Origin: Methylocystis sp.
Lineage (GTDB): Bacteria; Pseudomonadota; Alphaproteobacteria; Rhizobiales; Beijerinckiaceae
Assembly (NCBI GenBank): GCA_020252485.1
Contig: JADCCX010000012.1
Span: 159,096-223,095 of the forward strand
Direction of reading: 5' to 3'
Length of the DNA: 64,000 nt
The notes below the pieces were generated by a model, which did not search any database, was not told where the DNA came from, and saw only the letters and a program-made list of their open reading frames with translations. A program made the translations under genes and the position numbers. Numbering within the stretch: position 1 is the first letter of the stretch; each line of letters starts with the position of its first letter. Below are positions 16,546-27,260 of the stretch, in pieces.

Positions 16546-17811
16546 ATGCGGGAAATCAAACTCCAGGACCTCAAAGCCAAATCCCCGACCGAACTGCTCT
16601 CCTTCGCCGAAGAGGTGGAGGTGGAAGGCGCCAGCACTTTGCGCAAGCAGGAGCTGATGTACGCCATCCTCAAGCAGCTCGCCGCCCGCGAGACCGAGAT
16701 CATCGGCGAAGGCGTGATCGAGGTGCTGCTCGACGGCTTCGGCTTCATGCGCGCGCCGGACGCCAATTATCTGCCTGGCCCCGACGACATCTATGTCTCG
16801 CCGGCGCAGATCCGGCGCTTCGCGCTCCGGACAGGCGACACCGTCGAAGGCCTGATCCGCAGCCCCAAGGACGGTGAACGCTACTTTGCGCTGCTGAAGG
16901 TCAACAAGATCAATTTCGAGGAGCCCGAAAAGGCGCGCCACAAGGTCAATTTCGACAATCTGACGCCGCTTTATCCCAACCAGCGGCTGAAGATGGAAAT
17001 CGAGGATCCGACGAAGAAGGATTACTCGTCGCGCGTCATGGATGTGGTGACGCCGGTCGGCAAGGGACAGCGCGCCCTGATCGTGGCGCCGCCCCGCACC
17101 GGCAAGACGGTGCTGCTCCAGAACATCGCCAAATCCGTCGCGGCCAACCATCCCGAATGCTACCTGATCGTGTTGCTGATCGATGAGCGGCCCGAAGAGG
17201 TGACCGACATGCAGCGCTCGGTGAAGGGCGAGGTGATTTCCTCAACCTTCGACGAGCCCGCCACCCGCCACGTGCAAGTGGCTGAAATGGTGATCGAAAA
17301 GGCCAAACGCCTGGTCGAGCATGGCCGCGACGTGGTGATCCTGCTCGATTCGATCACCCGTCTCGGCCGCGCTTACAACACGGTTGTTCCTTCCTCCGGC
17401 AAGGTGCTGACCGGCGGCGTCGACGCCAATGCCCTGCAGCGGCCCAAGCGCTTCTTCGGCGCGGCCCGCAATATCGAGGAGGGCGGCTCGCTGACCATCA
17501 TCGCCACCGCCCTGATCGACACCGGCAGCCGCATGGACGAGGTGATCTTCGAAGAATTCAAGGGCACCGGCAACTCGGAAATCATCCTGGACCGGAAGGT
17601 CGCCGACAAGCGCGTCTTCCCGGCGATCGACATCACCCGTTCCGGCACCCGCAAGGAAGAGTTGCTCGTGCCGCATGACACGCTCAAGAAGATGTATGTG
17701 CTGCGCCGCATCCTCAACCCGATGGGCACGGTCGATGCGATTGAATTCCTGCTCGACAAGCTCAAGCAGACCAAGGGCAACAGCGACTTCTTCGAGTCGA
17801 TGAATACCTGA
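16546..17811 (+). CDS. rho: Transcription termination factor Rho
   Basis: Hexameric RNA helicase that ends transcription at unstructured C-rich RNA. It has 421 residues, with an N-terminal SAP-like helix bundle, a cold-shock RNA-binding fold with DGFGFMR (63-69), Walker A APPRTGKT (181-188), the Walker B region [10 protein letters not shown] and the secondary RNA-site SSGKVLTGG. Full length and compact, without the long insert of actinobacterial Rho. Convergent with apt, with a 30-base gap. Confidence 0.98.
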   Translation: MREIKLQDLKAKSPTELLSFAEEVEVEGASTLRKQELMYAILKQLAARETEIIGEGVIEVLLDGFGFMRAPDANYLPGPDDIYVSPAQIRRFALRTGDTVEGLIRSPKDGERYFALLKVNKINFEEPEKARHKVNFDNLTPLYPNQRLKMEIEDPTKKDYSSRVMDVVTPVGKGQRALIVAPPRTGKTVLLQNIAKSVAANHPECYLIVLLIDERPEEVTDMQRSVKGEVISSTFDEPATRHVQVAEMVIEKAKRLVEHGRDVVILLDSITRLGRAYNTVVPSSGKVLTGGVDANALQRPKRFFGAARNIEEGGSLTIIATALIDTGSRMDEVIFEEFKGTGNSEIILDRKVADKRVFPAIDITRSGTRKEELLVPHDTLKKMYVLRRILNPMGTVDAIEFLLDKLKQTKGNSDFFESMNT

Positions 17812-17841
17812 ACGCGCTTCGGCTTCGCCGGTCGGGGCCGT

Positions 17842-18369
17842 TCAATAGCCCTCGAAGGCGATCAGGGAGCGGACGGGAATGCCGAGCTTCTCGATCTTCC
17901 GGGCGCCGCCGAGATCGGGCAGATCCACGATGAAGCAGGCGGCGATGATCTCGGCGCCCAGCTGCGTCAGCAGCCGGCAGGCGGCCTCCGCCGTGCCGCC
18001 GGTGGCGATCAGGTCATCGATCAGGATCACCTTTTCGCCGCGCACGACCGCATCCTTGTGCATCTCCATCTGGTCGACGCCATATTCGAGGCTATAGGCG
18101 ATGCTGACCGTTTCATGCGGGAGCTTGCCCTTCTTGCGGATGGGGATGAAGCCCGCCGACATCTGATGCGCCACGGCGCCGCCGAGAATGAACCCGCGCG
18201 CCTCTATGCCGGCGATCTTCGAAACCTTCGAACCCGCGAAAGGCTGGACCAGCGCGTCGATCGCCTGCCGGAAGGCCCGCGCATCGGCGAGCAATGTGGT
18301 GATGTCGCGGAACATCACCCCCTTCTTCGGATAATCGGGAATGGTGCGGATGGAATCCTTGAGGTTCAT
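17842..18369 (-). CDS. apt: Adenine phosphoribosyltransferase
   Basis: Converts adenine and PRPP to AMP. It has 175 residues from ATG 18369 ([17 protein letters not shown]), with the PRPP-binding loop [14 protein letters not shown] and the [19 protein letters not shown] hood segment. It lies 22 bases after mtnP, whose reaction releases adenine, so the pair forms a methylthioadenosine/adenine salvage unit. A longer upstream frame overlapping mtnP lacks homology. Confidence 0.95.
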   Translation of the reverse strand: MNLKDSIRTIPDYPKKGVMFRDITTLLADARAFRQAIDALVQPFAGSKVSKIAGIEARGFILGGAVAHQMSAGFIPIRKKGKLPHETVSIAYSLEYGVDQMEMHKDAVVRGEKVILIDDLIATGGTAEAACRLLTQLGAEIIAACFIVDLPDLGGARKIEKLGIPVRSLIAFEGY

Positions 18370-18391
18370 GATCTTCCCTGATCGCGTTCTG

Positions 18392-19300
18392 TCACTGTGC
18401 GAGCACGCGCCCGGCGACGGCATCCAGTTTGGCCATCAGCGCCGGATCGCGATGGGCCGGCGCTGTGATAAGGGCTCCATCGAGCGCATGGTGCGAACCA
18501 TGCGGGCATGGCTCGCGCTCTTTCGGGAAATCGGCGGCGAGCCGGGCGATCACCTTCTTCGCGCTGATTGTGTTGGTGTGCATCTGCCTGACCACCATGG
18601 CGACATCGACGGCATCATGTTCGGGATGCCAGGCGTCGAAATCCGTGACCATGGCCACCATGCAATAAGTGATTTCCGCTTCGCGGGCGAGCTTCGCCTC
18701 AGGCATCGAGGTCATGCCGATGACGTCGAAACCCTGCGCCTTATAGGCGAGGCTTTCGGCCAGAGTCGAGAATTGCGGGCCCTCCATGCAGACGGCCGTG
18801 CCCTGCATGGAATGGGGTACATTCTCGGCCCGCAAAGCCGCGCCGACGCGGGCCGCCAGCCCCGGGCCGATCGGATGCGCGAACGGAACATGCGCGACGC
18901 AGCCGTTGCCGAAGAATGAGCTATCCCTGAGGAAGGTGCGGTCGACGATTTGATCCACGACCACGAAAGTGCCGGGCGGCAGCTCCGCCTTGTAGGAGCC
19001 GACCGCCGAGAAACAGACGAGATCGGTGACGCCGGCGCGCTTCAGCACATCGATATTGGCCCGGTAGTTGATGCCTGTCGGCGACAGGCGATGGCCCTTG
19101 CCATGCCGGGGCAGGAAGACGACGTCCGTTGCGCCGATGCGCCCCCGGACCAGCCGGTCGGAAGCCTCGCCCCAGGGACTGGCGATCGCTTCCTCGCGGA
19201 TGCCGGTGAGGTCGGCGAGATCGTAGAGGCCTGAGCCGCCGATGAGGCCGAGCAGCGCCTTCTCCCTGTGCGGCATCGCCGTCACTGCTTCTTTATCCAT
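18392..19300 (-). CDS. mtnP: S-methyl-5'-thioadenosine phosphorylase
   Basis: Cleaves methylthioadenosine to adenine and methylthioribose-1-phosphate. About 302 residues from ATG 19300; another ATG at 19327 would add nine Gly-rich residues. It has the phosphate-binding GGSGLYD and RHGKGH motifs, [10 protein letters not shown] and [15 protein letters not shown] of the MTAP class, and the HANTISA-like [10 protein letters not shown]. It feeds adenine to Apt, encoded immediately downstream. An intrinsic terminator separates it from the petABC operon. Confidence 0.93.
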   Translation of the reverse strand: MDKEAVTAMPHREKALLGLIGGSGLYDLADLTGIREEAIASPWGEASDRLVRGRIGATDVVFLPRHGKGHRLSPTGINYRANIDVLKRAGVTDLVCFSAVGSYKAELPPGTFVVVDQIVDRTFLRDSSFFGNGCVAHVPFAHPIGPGLAARVGAALRAENVPHSMQGTAVCMEGPQFSTLAESLAYKAQGFDVIGMTSMPEAKLAREAEITYCMVAMVTDFDAWHPEHDAVDVAMVVRQMHTNTISAKKVIARLAADFPKEREPCPHGSHHALDGALITAPAHRDPALMAKLDAVAGRVLAQ

Positions 19301-19357
19301 GCCGCCCTGCCCATTGCCTCCGCCCATGATGGGTTGCCTGCCGCGAAGCCGTCAAAC

Positions 19358-19380
19358 GAAAAAGGCTCCCGAAGGAGCCT
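19358..19380 (-). terminator. Intrinsic terminator after petABC
   Basis: On the minus strand a seven-base-pair stem AGGCTCC/GGAGCCT closes a TTCG tetraloop and is followed by TTTTT. It ends petA-petB-petC transcription before mtnP. Confidence 0.85.
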
Positions 19381-19406
19381 CGTTCATCGCGTGACGGCGC
19401 AGCCGG

Positions 19407-20279
19407 TCAATGGGCGTTGGCGGCCTTGCCGCCCTTGCCCTTCACATCCGCCCAGAGCTTCTTCTTGGTGAAATAGACGAGGCTGGCGAAGACGAGCAGG
19501 AAGATCATCACCCGGAAGCCGAGCTGCTTGCGCTCCTCGAGCTTGGGTTCGGCAGCCCACATCATGAAGGCGGAGACATCCTTGGCGTATTGCGCCGCGG
19601 TTGCGGGCGTTCCGTCCGTATATTCGACGACGCCATCAACGAGAGGATTGGCCATGGCGATCTTCTGACCCGGCATGAATGTGTTGAAGTTCAGCCCGTC
19701 CTCGACGACCATGCCGGGCGGCGGATCGACATAGCCCAGAGCGAGCAGGGCGTAGATGTAGTCAACACCGGATTCCTGGTAGGTGAAGCCCGGCAGTGCA
19801 TCGATCACAAAGCCGGGAAAGCCGACGCGGTAGGTGCGGGCCTTCGCGAGCAGCGAGAAATCGGGAGGCAGGGCGCCGTTATTGGCCAGCCGCTGCGCCA
19901 CCGTATTGGGGTAAGGCGACGGGAAACGATCCGAAGGACGGGCCGGGCGCTCGAACATCTCGCCCTTGTCGTTCGGGCCATCCATCACCGGGATCGGCCA
20001 TTTGGCCGCCAATTCGCGGATCTGCTCGGGCTTGAACTCAGGCCCGCCCTTCTCCGACAGATTGCGGAACGAGAGCTTCGTCATCGTATGGCAGGCCGCG
20101 CAGACTTGCTGATAGACCTGGAAGCCGCGCTGCAGCTGGTTGTTGTCATAGCTGCCCATCATACCGGCGAAGGACCATTTCTGGCGCGGCGGCGTAGCGG
20201 TTTCGCCGGCGGCCATCGCGGCCGTTGCACCGAGAGCGAGCGCCAGCGCGAGACCGCTGGCTTTGAGGAAGGCGTTCAT
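19407..20279 (-). CDS. petC: Cytochrome c1 of the bc1 complex
   Basis: Carries electrons from the Rieske centre to cytochrome c. About 290 residues from ATG 20279, preceded by AGGGA; a further ATG overlapping the petB stop (20306) is possible. Signal peptide ending AMAAG, haem-c motif CAACH at 60-64, axial-methionine region MPGQKIAMANPL, and a C-terminal membrane anchor followed by a basic Lys-rich tail. Encoded separately from cytochrome b, unlike the fused fbcH of Bradyrhizobium. Confidence 0.95.
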   Translation of the reverse strand: MNAFLKASGLALALALGATAAMAAGETATPPRQKWSFAGMMGSYDNNQLQRGFQVYQQVCAACHTMTKLSFRNLSEKGGPEFKPEQIRELAAKWPIPVMDGPNDKGEMFERPARPSDRFPSPYPNTVAQRLANNGALPPDFSLLAKARTYRVGFPGFVIDALPGFTYQESGVDYIYALLALGYVDPPPGMVVEDGLNFNTFMPGQKIAMANPLVDGVVEYTDGTPATAAQYAKDVSAFMMWAAEPKLEERKQLGFRVMIFLLVFASLVYFTKKKLWADVKGKGGKAANAH

Positions 20280-20302
20280 GTTCTTGTCCCTGGTCCCTGA
20301 CC

Positions 20303-21607
20303 TCAACCCTTGGTTTCGGGCGATGCGGCCGCCCCGGCCGGCAGGCCATGCCCGCCGCCCAGCACCGAATCGGCGATGGAGGAGGGAAGAGCGAGCGGCT
20401 TTTCGAACAGCCCGAGCAGCGGAAGAATGATCAGGAAATGCGCGAAATAGTAGATGGTCAGGATCTGGCCGAACCCGACCATGGTCAGCACGGTGTTGTC
20501 ACCGAATTTCAGCACCGGCGCTGCCGTATCCTGAGAGCCGACCCAGCCAAGCAGGACCGTGACGGCGACAAACACCCAGAAGAAGATGCGGAACGCCGGG
20601 CGGTAGCTGCCGGAACGGACCTTTGACGTATCCAGCCAGGGCAGGAAGGCGAGGATAAGGACGGCAGACCCCATGGCGATAACGCCGCCGAGCTTGTCCG
20701 GGATCGAACGCAGGATGGCGTAGAAGGGCAGGAAGTACCATTCCGGCACGATGTGGGCGGGCGTCTTCAGCGGATCGGCCATGATGTAATTGTCGGGATG
20801 GCCGAGCTGGTTCGGCTGATAGAAGACGAAGAACAGCAGGAAGATGAAGAAGCAGCAGAGCGCGAAACCGTCCTTGATGGTGGCGTAGGGCGTGAACGGC
20901 ACGGTGTCCTTCTTCAGGTTCCTCACCTCGACGCCGGTCGGATTGTTCTGACCCACCACATGCAGCGCCCAGACGTGGAGGATGACGACGCCGAAGATCA
21001 TGAAGGGCAGCAGGAAATGCAGTGAGAAGAAGCGGTTCAGCGTCGGGTTCGCGACGGAGTAACCGCCCCAGAGCCAGGTGACGACGGTCTCGCCCACGAT
21101 CGGGATGGCCGAGAAGAGGTTGGTGATCACCACCGCGCCCCACAGCGACATTTGCCCCCAGGGCAGGACGTAGCCCATGAAGGCCGTGGCCATCATCAGC
21201 AGAAAGATCACCACGCCGAGTATCCAGAGCACCTCCCTCGGCGCCTTGTAGGAACCGTAATACATGCCGCGGAAGATATGGAGGTAGACGGCGAAGAAGA
21301 ACATATGGGCGCCGTTCATATGCAGATAGCGGATCAGCCAGCCGAAATTCACGTCGCGCATGATGTGCTCGACCGAGGCGAAGGCGAAATCCACATGCGG
21401 CGTATAATGCATCGCCAGCACGACGCCGGTGAGGATCTGCGACACCAGCATGACGGTGAGGATGCCGCCGAAGGTCCAGAAGTAGTTGAGATTCTTCGGC
21501 GTCGGATAGGCGATGAAGGAGGAGTGGAAGAGGCCGATGATCGGGATGCGCGACTCCAGCCATTTGGCGGCTTTGGACGTCGGTACGTAGGTCGAATGCC
21601 CTTGCAT
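20303..21607 (-). CDS. petB: Cytochrome b of the bc1 complex
   Basis: Membrane subunit with two b haems and the quinol oxidation and reduction sites. It has 434 residues in about eight helices. Haem-ligand histidines are visible as RYLHMNGAH...LHIFRG and FSLHFLLPF...LHVWALH, and the Qo-site PEWY motif is intact. The C-terminal Ala/Gly-rich tail is variable in the family. Middle gene of petABC, 21 bases after petA. Confidence 0.97.
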   Translation of the reverse strand: MQGHSTYVPTSKAAKWLESRIPIIGLFHSSFIAYPTPKNLNYFWTFGGILTVMLVSQILTGVVLAMHYTPHVDFAFASVEHIMRDVNFGWLIRYLHMNGAHMFFFAVYLHIFRGMYYGSYKAPREVLWILGVVIFLLMMATAFMGYVLPWGQMSLWGAVVITNLFSAIPIVGETVVTWLWGGYSVANPTLNRFFSLHFLLPFMIFGVVILHVWALHVVGQNNPTGVEVRNLKKDTVPFTPYATIKDGFALCCFFIFLLFFVFYQPNQLGHPDNYIMADPLKTPAHIVPEWYFLPFYAILRSIPDKLGGVIAMGSAVLILAFLPWLDTSKVRSGSYRPAFRIFFWVFVAVTVLLGWVGSQDTAAPVLKFGDNTVLTMVGFGQILTIYYFAHFLIILPLLGLFEKPLALPSSIADSVLGGGHGLPAGAAASPETKG

Positions 21608-21628
21608 GATGATCTGTCCCGTTTGTCG

Positions 21629-22183
21629 TCAGGCCGCTGAACGCGTGCCGGATATGCGGATGCTGTTCGCGGTCAGGAAGGCGGCTTCCGGCATGATCAG
21701 GTTCTTCGGCGCCGGCCCCCTCCTGATCCGGCCTGCGGTATCATAATGCGATCCATGGCAGGGGCAGTACCAGCCGCCGTAGTCGCCCGCGTTTTTCACC
21801 GGAATGCAGCCAAGATGGGTGCAGGAGCCCTGGACGATGATCCATTGCGACTGCACCACATTGTTGAACTTGAACGAGCGCGCGGCATCCGGCGCCGGAT
21901 CCGGCATGCTCTTGCCATCGCTCGCCCGCGATTCCTCGATCTCTTTCGGCGTGCGGTGGCGGACGAAGATCGGCATGCCGCGCCACATGAGGGCGATCGA
22001 CTGCCCCTCGGGGATCTGTGAGAGGTCGATCTCGATCGGGGCGCCGGCGGCGCGTGTCGAGGCATCGGGACCCATGGTGGCGATGAAGGGCCAGATCGCG
22101 GAAGCGACGCCCACGGCGCCCACAGCTCCTGTCGCGATCAAAAGGAAATCCCGCTTGGTGTCACCGGCAGTCATTGTTGTCAT
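21629..22183 (-). CDS. petA: Rieske iron-sulfur subunit of the bc1 complex
   Basis: Accepts electrons from ubiquinol in a high-potential [2Fe-2S] centre. It has 184 residues. A twin-arginine-like N-terminus (TKRDFLL) leads into one membrane helix. Cluster boxes are CTHLGC (Cys121, His123, Cys126) and CPCHGSH (Cys140, Cys142, His143), with the two additional cysteines forming the usual disulfide. First gene of petABC, divergent from mnmE across a 211-base gap in which I see no gene. Confidence 0.97.
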   Translation of the reverse strand: MTTMTAGDTKRDFLLIATGAVGAVGVASAIWPFIATMGPDASTRAAGAPIEIDLSQIPEGQSIALMWRGMPIFVRHRTPKEIEESRASDGKSMPDPAPDAARSFKFNNVVQSQWIIVQGSCTHLGCIPVKNAGDYGGWYCPCHGSHYDTAGRIRRGPAPKNLIMPEAAFLTANSIRISGTRSAA

Positions 22184-22394
22184 TGCAGTCAGCCGCCCTT
22201 ACGGCGACTCCTTCCTGTTCTTCTGGTCCGTGACCGATCCGCTTGGAGATCAGCACTGGATTGTGCCGTTCATGTAACCATGCGCCAGAGCGTGGCAATG
22301 CGACTCGGCGTCGCCCACCCCCTGATATTTCGCGATTCCTTTCGCATTCCGGCGAAAGCTTGTCTAGAGCATCGCGGGTTATGGGATTTTCGGC

Positions 22395-23711
22395 ATGACG
22401 GAGACTGTTTTTTCCCTCTCCTCCGGGAAAGGCAAGGCGGGAATAGCGGTGATCCGCATCAGCGGCCCGCTGGCCGGGACGGCCTTGCTAGCGCTGGCCG
22501 GGGCCTTGCCTCCCCTCCGCCAGGCGACCCTGATGACCCTCAGGCGGCCCGGCAGCGATGTCATTCTCGATCGCGCCCTGGTCCTGCTGTTCGCCCGGGA
22601 CCGCAGCTTCACCGGCGAGCCGGTGGCGGAACTGCATGTGCATGGCGGCCCGGCTGTCGTGCGCTCCGTGCTCGGCGCCCTCGCCGAGGTGCCGGGTCTG
22701 CGGATGGCGGTGCCGGGCGAATTCACCCGCCAAGCCCTCGGGAACGGCCGCATCGACCTCGGTCAGGTGGAGGCGTTGGCCGATCTGATCGACGCCGAGA
22801 CGGAGCGGCAGCGGATGCAGGCCCTCTCGGGATTGGCCGGAATGCTCGGCGCGGCCGTCCGGGACTGGCGCTCGCTGCTGCTCGAAGCGAAGGCGATGGT
22901 CGCCGCCGACATCGACTTCAGCGACGAGGGCGATGTCGCCGATCAGGGGCTGCGCGGCATCGATTCGCTTCTGCAACGATTGGAGAGCGGGCTTGAAGGC
23001 GCTCTGCGGACGGCGGATCGGGGCCGCATGCTCGTCGACGGGTTCCGTGTGGCGATCATCGGCCCGCCCAATGCCGGCAAATCGACGCTTCTCAATGCGC
23101 TGGCTCGCCGCGACGTGGCGATTGTCAGCGAGCATGCGGGAACCACGCGCGATGTGCTGGAGGTCAAACTCGATATCGATGGCTATGCCGTGATCCTGGC
23201 CGATACCGCAGGTCTGCGGGAAACCAGCGATCCCGTGGAGCGCATGGGAATCGAAAGGGCGCGGACCAGCGCCAGCAAGGCTGATCTGGTCCTGCTTCTC
23301 GATGACGGCGAAAGCGAGCCCCCCGATGCCGATTCGCTCACTGCGCCATCGATTCGGGTCCGGACCAAAATCGACCGCAAGGCTGCGGGGCCATTGCACG
23401 ACATTTCCTGCCGCATTCACCTTTCCGCCCACACGGGAGAAGGGCTCGATTCACTAACGGAACAAATTCTGCTTGCAATTCGTGAAGGGGATCGGGGGGA
23501 ACCGTCTCTTCTCGTGCATGAGCGCCAACGCCAGGGTGTTGAGCGGGCGCTTGCGGCCGTTCAGGGAGCGCAGCGGGAAGCAGTGCGCGGTGTGGAGTTC
23601 CTGGATCACCATCTCCAGCGCGCCGACGATGCGCTAAAGGAAGTGATCGGCTTGATCGGTGTGGAGGAGGTGCTGGGGGCAGTCTTCAGCCGCTTCTGTA
23701 TTGGCAAGTGA
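22395..23711 (+). CDS. mnmE: tRNA modification GTPase MnmE
   Basis: With MnmG it installs the 5-carboxymethylaminomethyl group on wobble uridine 34. It has 438 residues, with an N-terminal formyl-THF-binding domain, a GTPase domain with P-loop GPPNAGKS (223-230), GTTRD and DTAG (270-273), and the C-terminal CIGK motif. The usual G4 NKxD reads TKID, a conservative change. It is followed by a parS site and mnmG. Confidence 0.96.
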   Translation: MTETVFSLSSGKGKAGIAVIRISGPLAGTALLALAGALPPLRQATLMTLRRPGSDVILDRALVLLFARDRSFTGEPVAELHVHGGPAVVRSVLGALAEVPGLRMAVPGEFTRQALGNGRIDLGQVEALADLIDAETERQRMQALSGLAGMLGAAVRDWRSLLLEAKAMVAADIDFSDEGDVADQGLRGIDSLLQRLESGLEGALRTADRGRMLVDGFRVAIIGPPNAGKSTLLNALARRDVAIVSEHAGTTRDVLEVKLDIDGYAVILADTAGLRETSDPVERMGIERARTSASKADLVLLLDDGESEPPDADSLTAPSIRVRTKIDRKAAGPLHDISCRIHLSAHTGEGLDSLTEQILLAIREGDRGEPSLLVHERQRQGVERALAAVQGAQREAVRGVEFLDHHLQRADDALKEVIGLIGVEEVLGAVFSRFCIGK

Positions 23712-23731
23712 AGCGCCGAAAGACCGGCCGA

Positions 23732-23747
23732 TGTTTCACGTGAAACA
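23732..23747. other. parS: parS site 1
   Basis: TGTTTCACGTGAAACA, the perfect 16-base chromosomal parS palindrome, in the mnmE-mnmG gap. ParB, encoded 3.5 kb downstream, nucleates here to segregate the origin region. Confidence 0.95.
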
Positions 23748-23786
23748 ATCGGGACGATCGCTGAGCCTTGGCCGTGCCGGCCGATC

Positions 23787-25712
23787 ATGGTAAGGGCGTT
23801 TCATTATACGCGGGATGATCGGTTGAACCGGTTTGATGTCATTGTTGTCGGCGGCGGGCATGCTGGCGGCGAAGCTGCCGCTGCGGCCGCGCGCGTTGGC
23901 GCACGCACCGCGCTGATTACGTTCAGCAAGGCCAATCTTGGCGTCCTCTCCTGCAATCCGGCCATCGGCGGGCTTGGGAAGGGTCATCTTGTCCGGGAGA
24001 TCGATGCGCTCGACGGCATCATGGGGCGCCTTGCAGATGCTTCCGGCATACAGTTCCGCGTGCTCAACCGCCGTAAGGGTCCGGCTGTCCGTGGCCCGCG
24101 TGCCCAGGCGGACCGCAAACTGTATCGTCAGGCTGCCGGCATCGAGTTGCTCGAAAAGACACCGGGTCTGACTCTGATCGAAGGTGAGGTCACCGATCTT
24201 CTGGTTGCCGATCAGGCCGTGACGGGGGTCGAGCTTGCCGATGGCCGCGAAATCCAGGCGGGAGCGGTCGTGTTGACGACTGGCACGTTCCTGCGCGGCC
24301 TGGTTCATCTCGGTGAGGAACGGTGGTCCGCTGGCCGCATCGGCGAGCAGCCGTCGCATCGGCTCGCGGAACGCCTGCTGGCCTGCGGCTTCGCACTGGG
24401 TCGCCTGAAGACGGGCACGCCGCCGCGCCTTAACGGCAGGACCATCCAATGGGACGCGCTGGCGGTTCAGGAGGGCGATGATCCACCCGAACCGTTTTCG
24501 AGCCTGACGACGACGATCACAACGGCGCAGGCGCCGTGTCACATCACCCGGACGACGTCGGCGACCCATGCGCTGATCCGGGCCAATCTGGATCGGGCGC
24601 CGGTCTTCACCGGCCAGATCGGCGGGCAGGGTCCCCGTTACTGCCCGTCGATCGAGGACAAGGTCAATCGCTTCGGGGATCGCGACGGTCATCAGGTGTT
24701 CCTTGAGCCCGAGGGTCTGGACGACGATGCAGTTTATCCCAACGGCATTTCGACTTCTCTGCCGCGCGACGTGCAGGCGGGGATCGTGCACTCGATGCCC
24801 GGTCTGGAGAAGACCGAAATCCTGCAATATGGCTATGCCATCGAATATGACTTTCTCGATCCGCGCGGACTCTTCCCGTCGCTGGAGACCAAGCATCTGA
24901 ACCGGCTCTTTCTGGCGGGTCAGATCAATGGGACGACAGGCTATGAGGAGGCGGCGGCGCAGGGTCTGGTCGCCGGCCTGAATGCGGCGCGCCGCGCCGG
25001 CGGACAAAGCGCCGTGCATTTCTCGCGCATGCAATCCTATATCGGAGTCCTCGTCGATGATCTCGTCACACAGGGCGTGACCGAGCCTTACCGCATGTTC
25101 ACGTCGCGCTCGGAGTTTCGGCTCGCCTTGCGCGCCGATAACGCCGATCTGCGGCTCACCCGATTCGGCTCCGAACTGAAGCTTGTCGGCGCAGAACGTC
25201 TCGCGCGTTTCGATACAAAGGAGGCGGCTCTGGGGCAGGCCAAGGCTTTGTTGCAAAGCCTTTCGCTGACGCCTCGGGAAGCCGAACGCCATGGCGTTGC
25301 GCTCAATCAGGATGGCGTGCGGCGGACGGCGTTTGAACTCCTCTCTTATCCGCATATTGAATGGGGGCACCTGATCCGGGTTTGGCCCGCGCTCGCCGCT
25401 ATTCCCGGGCTTGTCGCGGATCAGGCGGCGATTGAAGCCAAATACGCGGTCTATCTCGGTCGCCAGGAAGCCGATATCGCGCGATTGCAGCGCGATGAGC
25501 AGTTGGATCTCTCGGTCTTCGATTCCGGTAGCTACGACGGGATCGCCGGACTGTCGAATGAAATCCGTCTCAAGCTAAATCTGATTCGGCCCCGTTCCGT
25601 TGCTCAGGCGCGCCAGATCGAGGGTATGACTCCAGCGGCGCTGACGTTGATCGCTGTTCATGCAAAAAAGCGCGGCGAAAGGGATCGGATTGCCGCCGTC
25701 ACTGATTCGTGA
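23787..25712 (+). CDS. mnmG: tRNA uridine-5-carboxymethylaminomethyl modification enzyme MnmG
   Basis: FAD-dependent partner of MnmE in cmnm5U34 formation. It has 641 residues, with an FAD loop [11 protein letters not shown] near residue 20, the conserved [15 protein letters not shown], a second FAD motif in [18 protein letters not shown], and the C-terminal helical domain for MnmE and tRNA binding. ATG 23787 adds about 16 residues before the FAD fold. The stop overlaps the GTG start of rsmG. Confidence 0.97.
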   Translation: MVRAFHYTRDDRLNRFDVIVVGGGHAGGEAAAAAARVGARTALITFSKANLGVLSCNPAIGGLGKGHLVREIDALDGIMGRLADASGIQFRVLNRRKGPAVRGPRAQADRKLYRQAAGIELLEKTPGLTLIEGEVTDLLVADQAVTGVELADGREIQAGAVVLTTGTFLRGLVHLGEERWSAGRIGEQPSHRLAERLLACGFALGRLKTGTPPRLNGRTIQWDALAVQEGDDPPEPFSSLTTTITTAQAPCHITRTTSATHALIRANLDRAPVFTGQIGGQGPRYCPSIEDKVNRFGDRDGHQVFLEPEGLDDDAVYPNGISTSLPRDVQAGIVHSMPGLEKTEILQYGYAIEYDFLDPRGLFPSLETKHLNRLFLAGQINGTTGYEEAAAQGLVAGLNAARRAGGQSAVHFSRMQSYIGVLVDDLVTQGVTEPYRMFTSRSEFRLALRADNADLRLTRFGSELKLVGAERLARFDTKEAALGQAKALLQSLSLTPREAERHGVALNQDGVRRTAFELLSYPHIEWGHLIRVWPALAAIPGLVADQAAIEAKYAVYLGRQEADIARLQRDEQLDLSVFDSGSYDGIAGLSNEIRLKLNLIRPRSVAQARQIEGMTPAALTLIAVHAKKRGERDRIAAVTDS

Positions 25713-26365
25713 GGCTCGGCAAGATGGGCCTTGAGGCTCACCTGGAGCGGTTGACCGCCCCTCCGCGCATCGATGTTTCACGTGAAACACAGGCGCGGCT
25801 CAAGATCATCGAGGACCAGCTCCGGCGCTGGCAGCCTCGCATCAACCTGGTTGCTCCCAACACTCTGGCGTCGGCATGGGAGCGCCATATCGAGGATTCT
25901 CTCCAGCTCGCCGGGCTTGAGCCGGAGGCGCAATCCTGGGTGGATATTGGCAGCGGCGGCGGTTTTCCCGGTCTGGTGATCGCCGCTGCACGGATGGAGA
26001 ATCCCGGATTCCGGATGAGTCTCGTGGAAAGCAACGGCAAGAAATGCGCCTTTTTGCGGGAGACGGCCCGTCTCGCCCGTTTGCCGGTTGAGGTGCGCAA
26101 CGGACGAATCGAGGATATTCTGACGGCGCTCGCCCTGCCGGTCCACGTCGTCTCGGCGCGGGCGCTGGCGCCGCTTGCCAGGCTGCTTGGCCTGGCCGAG
26201 CCATTGCTCAAGGCCGGGACCATTGGAATCTTCCCCAAGGGACAAGATGTTGATGACGAGATGCGTGCTGCATCAATCTCTTGGAATTTGAGCGCCGATC
26301 TGATTCATAGTCGGACAGAGCCGGGCGCCGCGATTGTTCGGGTGCGTTCAGCTTCTCGGAAATAG
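25709..26365 (+). CDS. rsmG: 16S rRNA m7G527 methyltransferase RsmG
   Basis: Methylates G527 of 16S rRNA with SAM. It has 218 residues, with the SAM-binding motif [13 protein letters not shown] and the helix before it carrying [11 protein letters not shown]. The GTG start at 25709 overlaps the mnmG stop (GTGA); ATG 25724 is an alternative. The coding sequence contains a perfect parS site (25774-25789), translated as DVSRET, so this stretch serves both as protein code and as centromere. Confidence 0.95.
   Translation: MRLGKMGLEAHLERLTAPPRIDVSRETQARLKIIEDQLRRWQPRINLVAPNTLASAWERHIEDSLQLAGLEPEAQSWVDIGSGGGFPGLVIAAARMENPGFRMSLVESNGKKCAFLRETARLARLPVEVRNGRIEDILTALALPVHVVSARALAPLARLLGLAEPLLKAGTIGIFPKGQDVDDEMRAASISWNLSADLIHSRTEPGAAIVRVRSASRK
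25774..25789. other. parS: parS site 2, inside rsmG
   Basis: TGTTTCACGTGAAACA, identical to the site at 23732, within the rsmG reading frame. The two sites are 2.04 kb apart. Confidence 0.95.
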
Positions 26366-26407
26366 TCAGCCCGGAGCCATCGGGCAGAGAACCGAAAGGT
26401 GTCACCG

Positions 26408-27241
26408 ATGTCGATGTCGAAAACCGGGAGGCCGCGCGTTCTCGTCGTCGCGAACCAGAAGGGGGGCGTCGGCAAGACCACAACCGCCATCAATCTCGGC
26501 ACCGCCCTGGCGGCGATCGGCGAGAATGTGCTGATCATCGATCTCGATCCGCAGGGCAATGCCTCGACGGGCCTCGGCTTCGGCGCCAAGGATCGCGGGC
26601 GATCGACCTATGACGTGTTGCTTGGCGAGGCGCCGCTCCGGCAGACGATCGTCCGGACGGTCGTGCCCCGGCTGCATCTGTCGCCGTCGACCATGGATCT
26701 CCTGGGCGTCGAAATGGAGCTGGCGGCCGAGAAGGACCGCAGTTTCCGCCTGCGCGATGCCCTGGGTGAAATGGAAGCTGCGCTGCCTGCCAATGCTGCC
26801 GCTGAGACGCAATATGACTACGTGTTGATTGATTGTCCGCCATCGCTCAACCTCCTGACCATCAATGCGATGACGGCGGCTGATGCGGTTCTTGTTCCCC
26901 TGCAATGCGAGTTCTTCGCCCTCGAGGGCCTGAGCCAGCTGTTGCGTACGGTCGAGCAGGTGCGCAACAGCCTTAATCCCCGCCTGTCGATCCATGGCGT
27001 GGTCTTGACGATGTTCGATCCGCGCAACAATCTGGCGGCGCAAGTGATCGCCGATGTGCGGCAATTCCTCGGTGCGAAGGTCTATGACACGGTCATTCCG
27101 CGCAATGTGAGGGTTTCCGAGGCGCCATCGCATGGCAAGCCTGTGTTGCTCTATGATCTCAAATGCGCGGGCTCACAGGCCTATCTGAAGCTTGCTTCGG
27201 AAGTGATCCAGCGTGAGCGGCAGCTGAAGGCGGCGGCCTGA
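26408..27241 (+). CDS. parA: Chromosome partitioning ATPase ParA
   Basis: Deviant-Walker ATPase that moves ParB-parS complexes along the nucleoid. It has 277 residues from ATG 26408 (AAAGGTG ribosome site); GTG 26399 is possible. Walker A KGGVGKTT at 18-25 with both lysines, Walker A' IIDLDPQGNAS, and Walker B YVLIDCPPSLNLLT. It lies between rsmG and parB in the standard order, 19 bases before parB. Confidence 0.97.
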   Translation: MSMSKTGRPRVLVVANQKGGVGKTTTAINLGTALAAIGENVLIIDLDPQGNASTGLGFGAKDRGRSTYDVLLGEAPLRQTIVRTVVPRLHLSPSTMDLLGVEMELAAEKDRSFRLRDALGEMEAALPANAAAETQYDYVLIDCPPSLNLLTINAMTAADAVLVPLQCEFFALEGLSQLLRTVEQVRNSLNPRLSIHGVVLTMFDPRNNLAAQVIADVRQFLGAKVYDTVIPRNVRVSEAPSHGKPVLLYDLKCAGSQAYLKLASEVIQRERQLKAAA

Positions 27242-27260
27242 GCCGGAAGGGGGATAAGCC

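Noticed and set aside
23736..25370. A 544-codon minus-strand frame opposite mnmG
   Set aside because: MnmG is canonical and complete on the plus strand; the antisense product has no recognisable domain.
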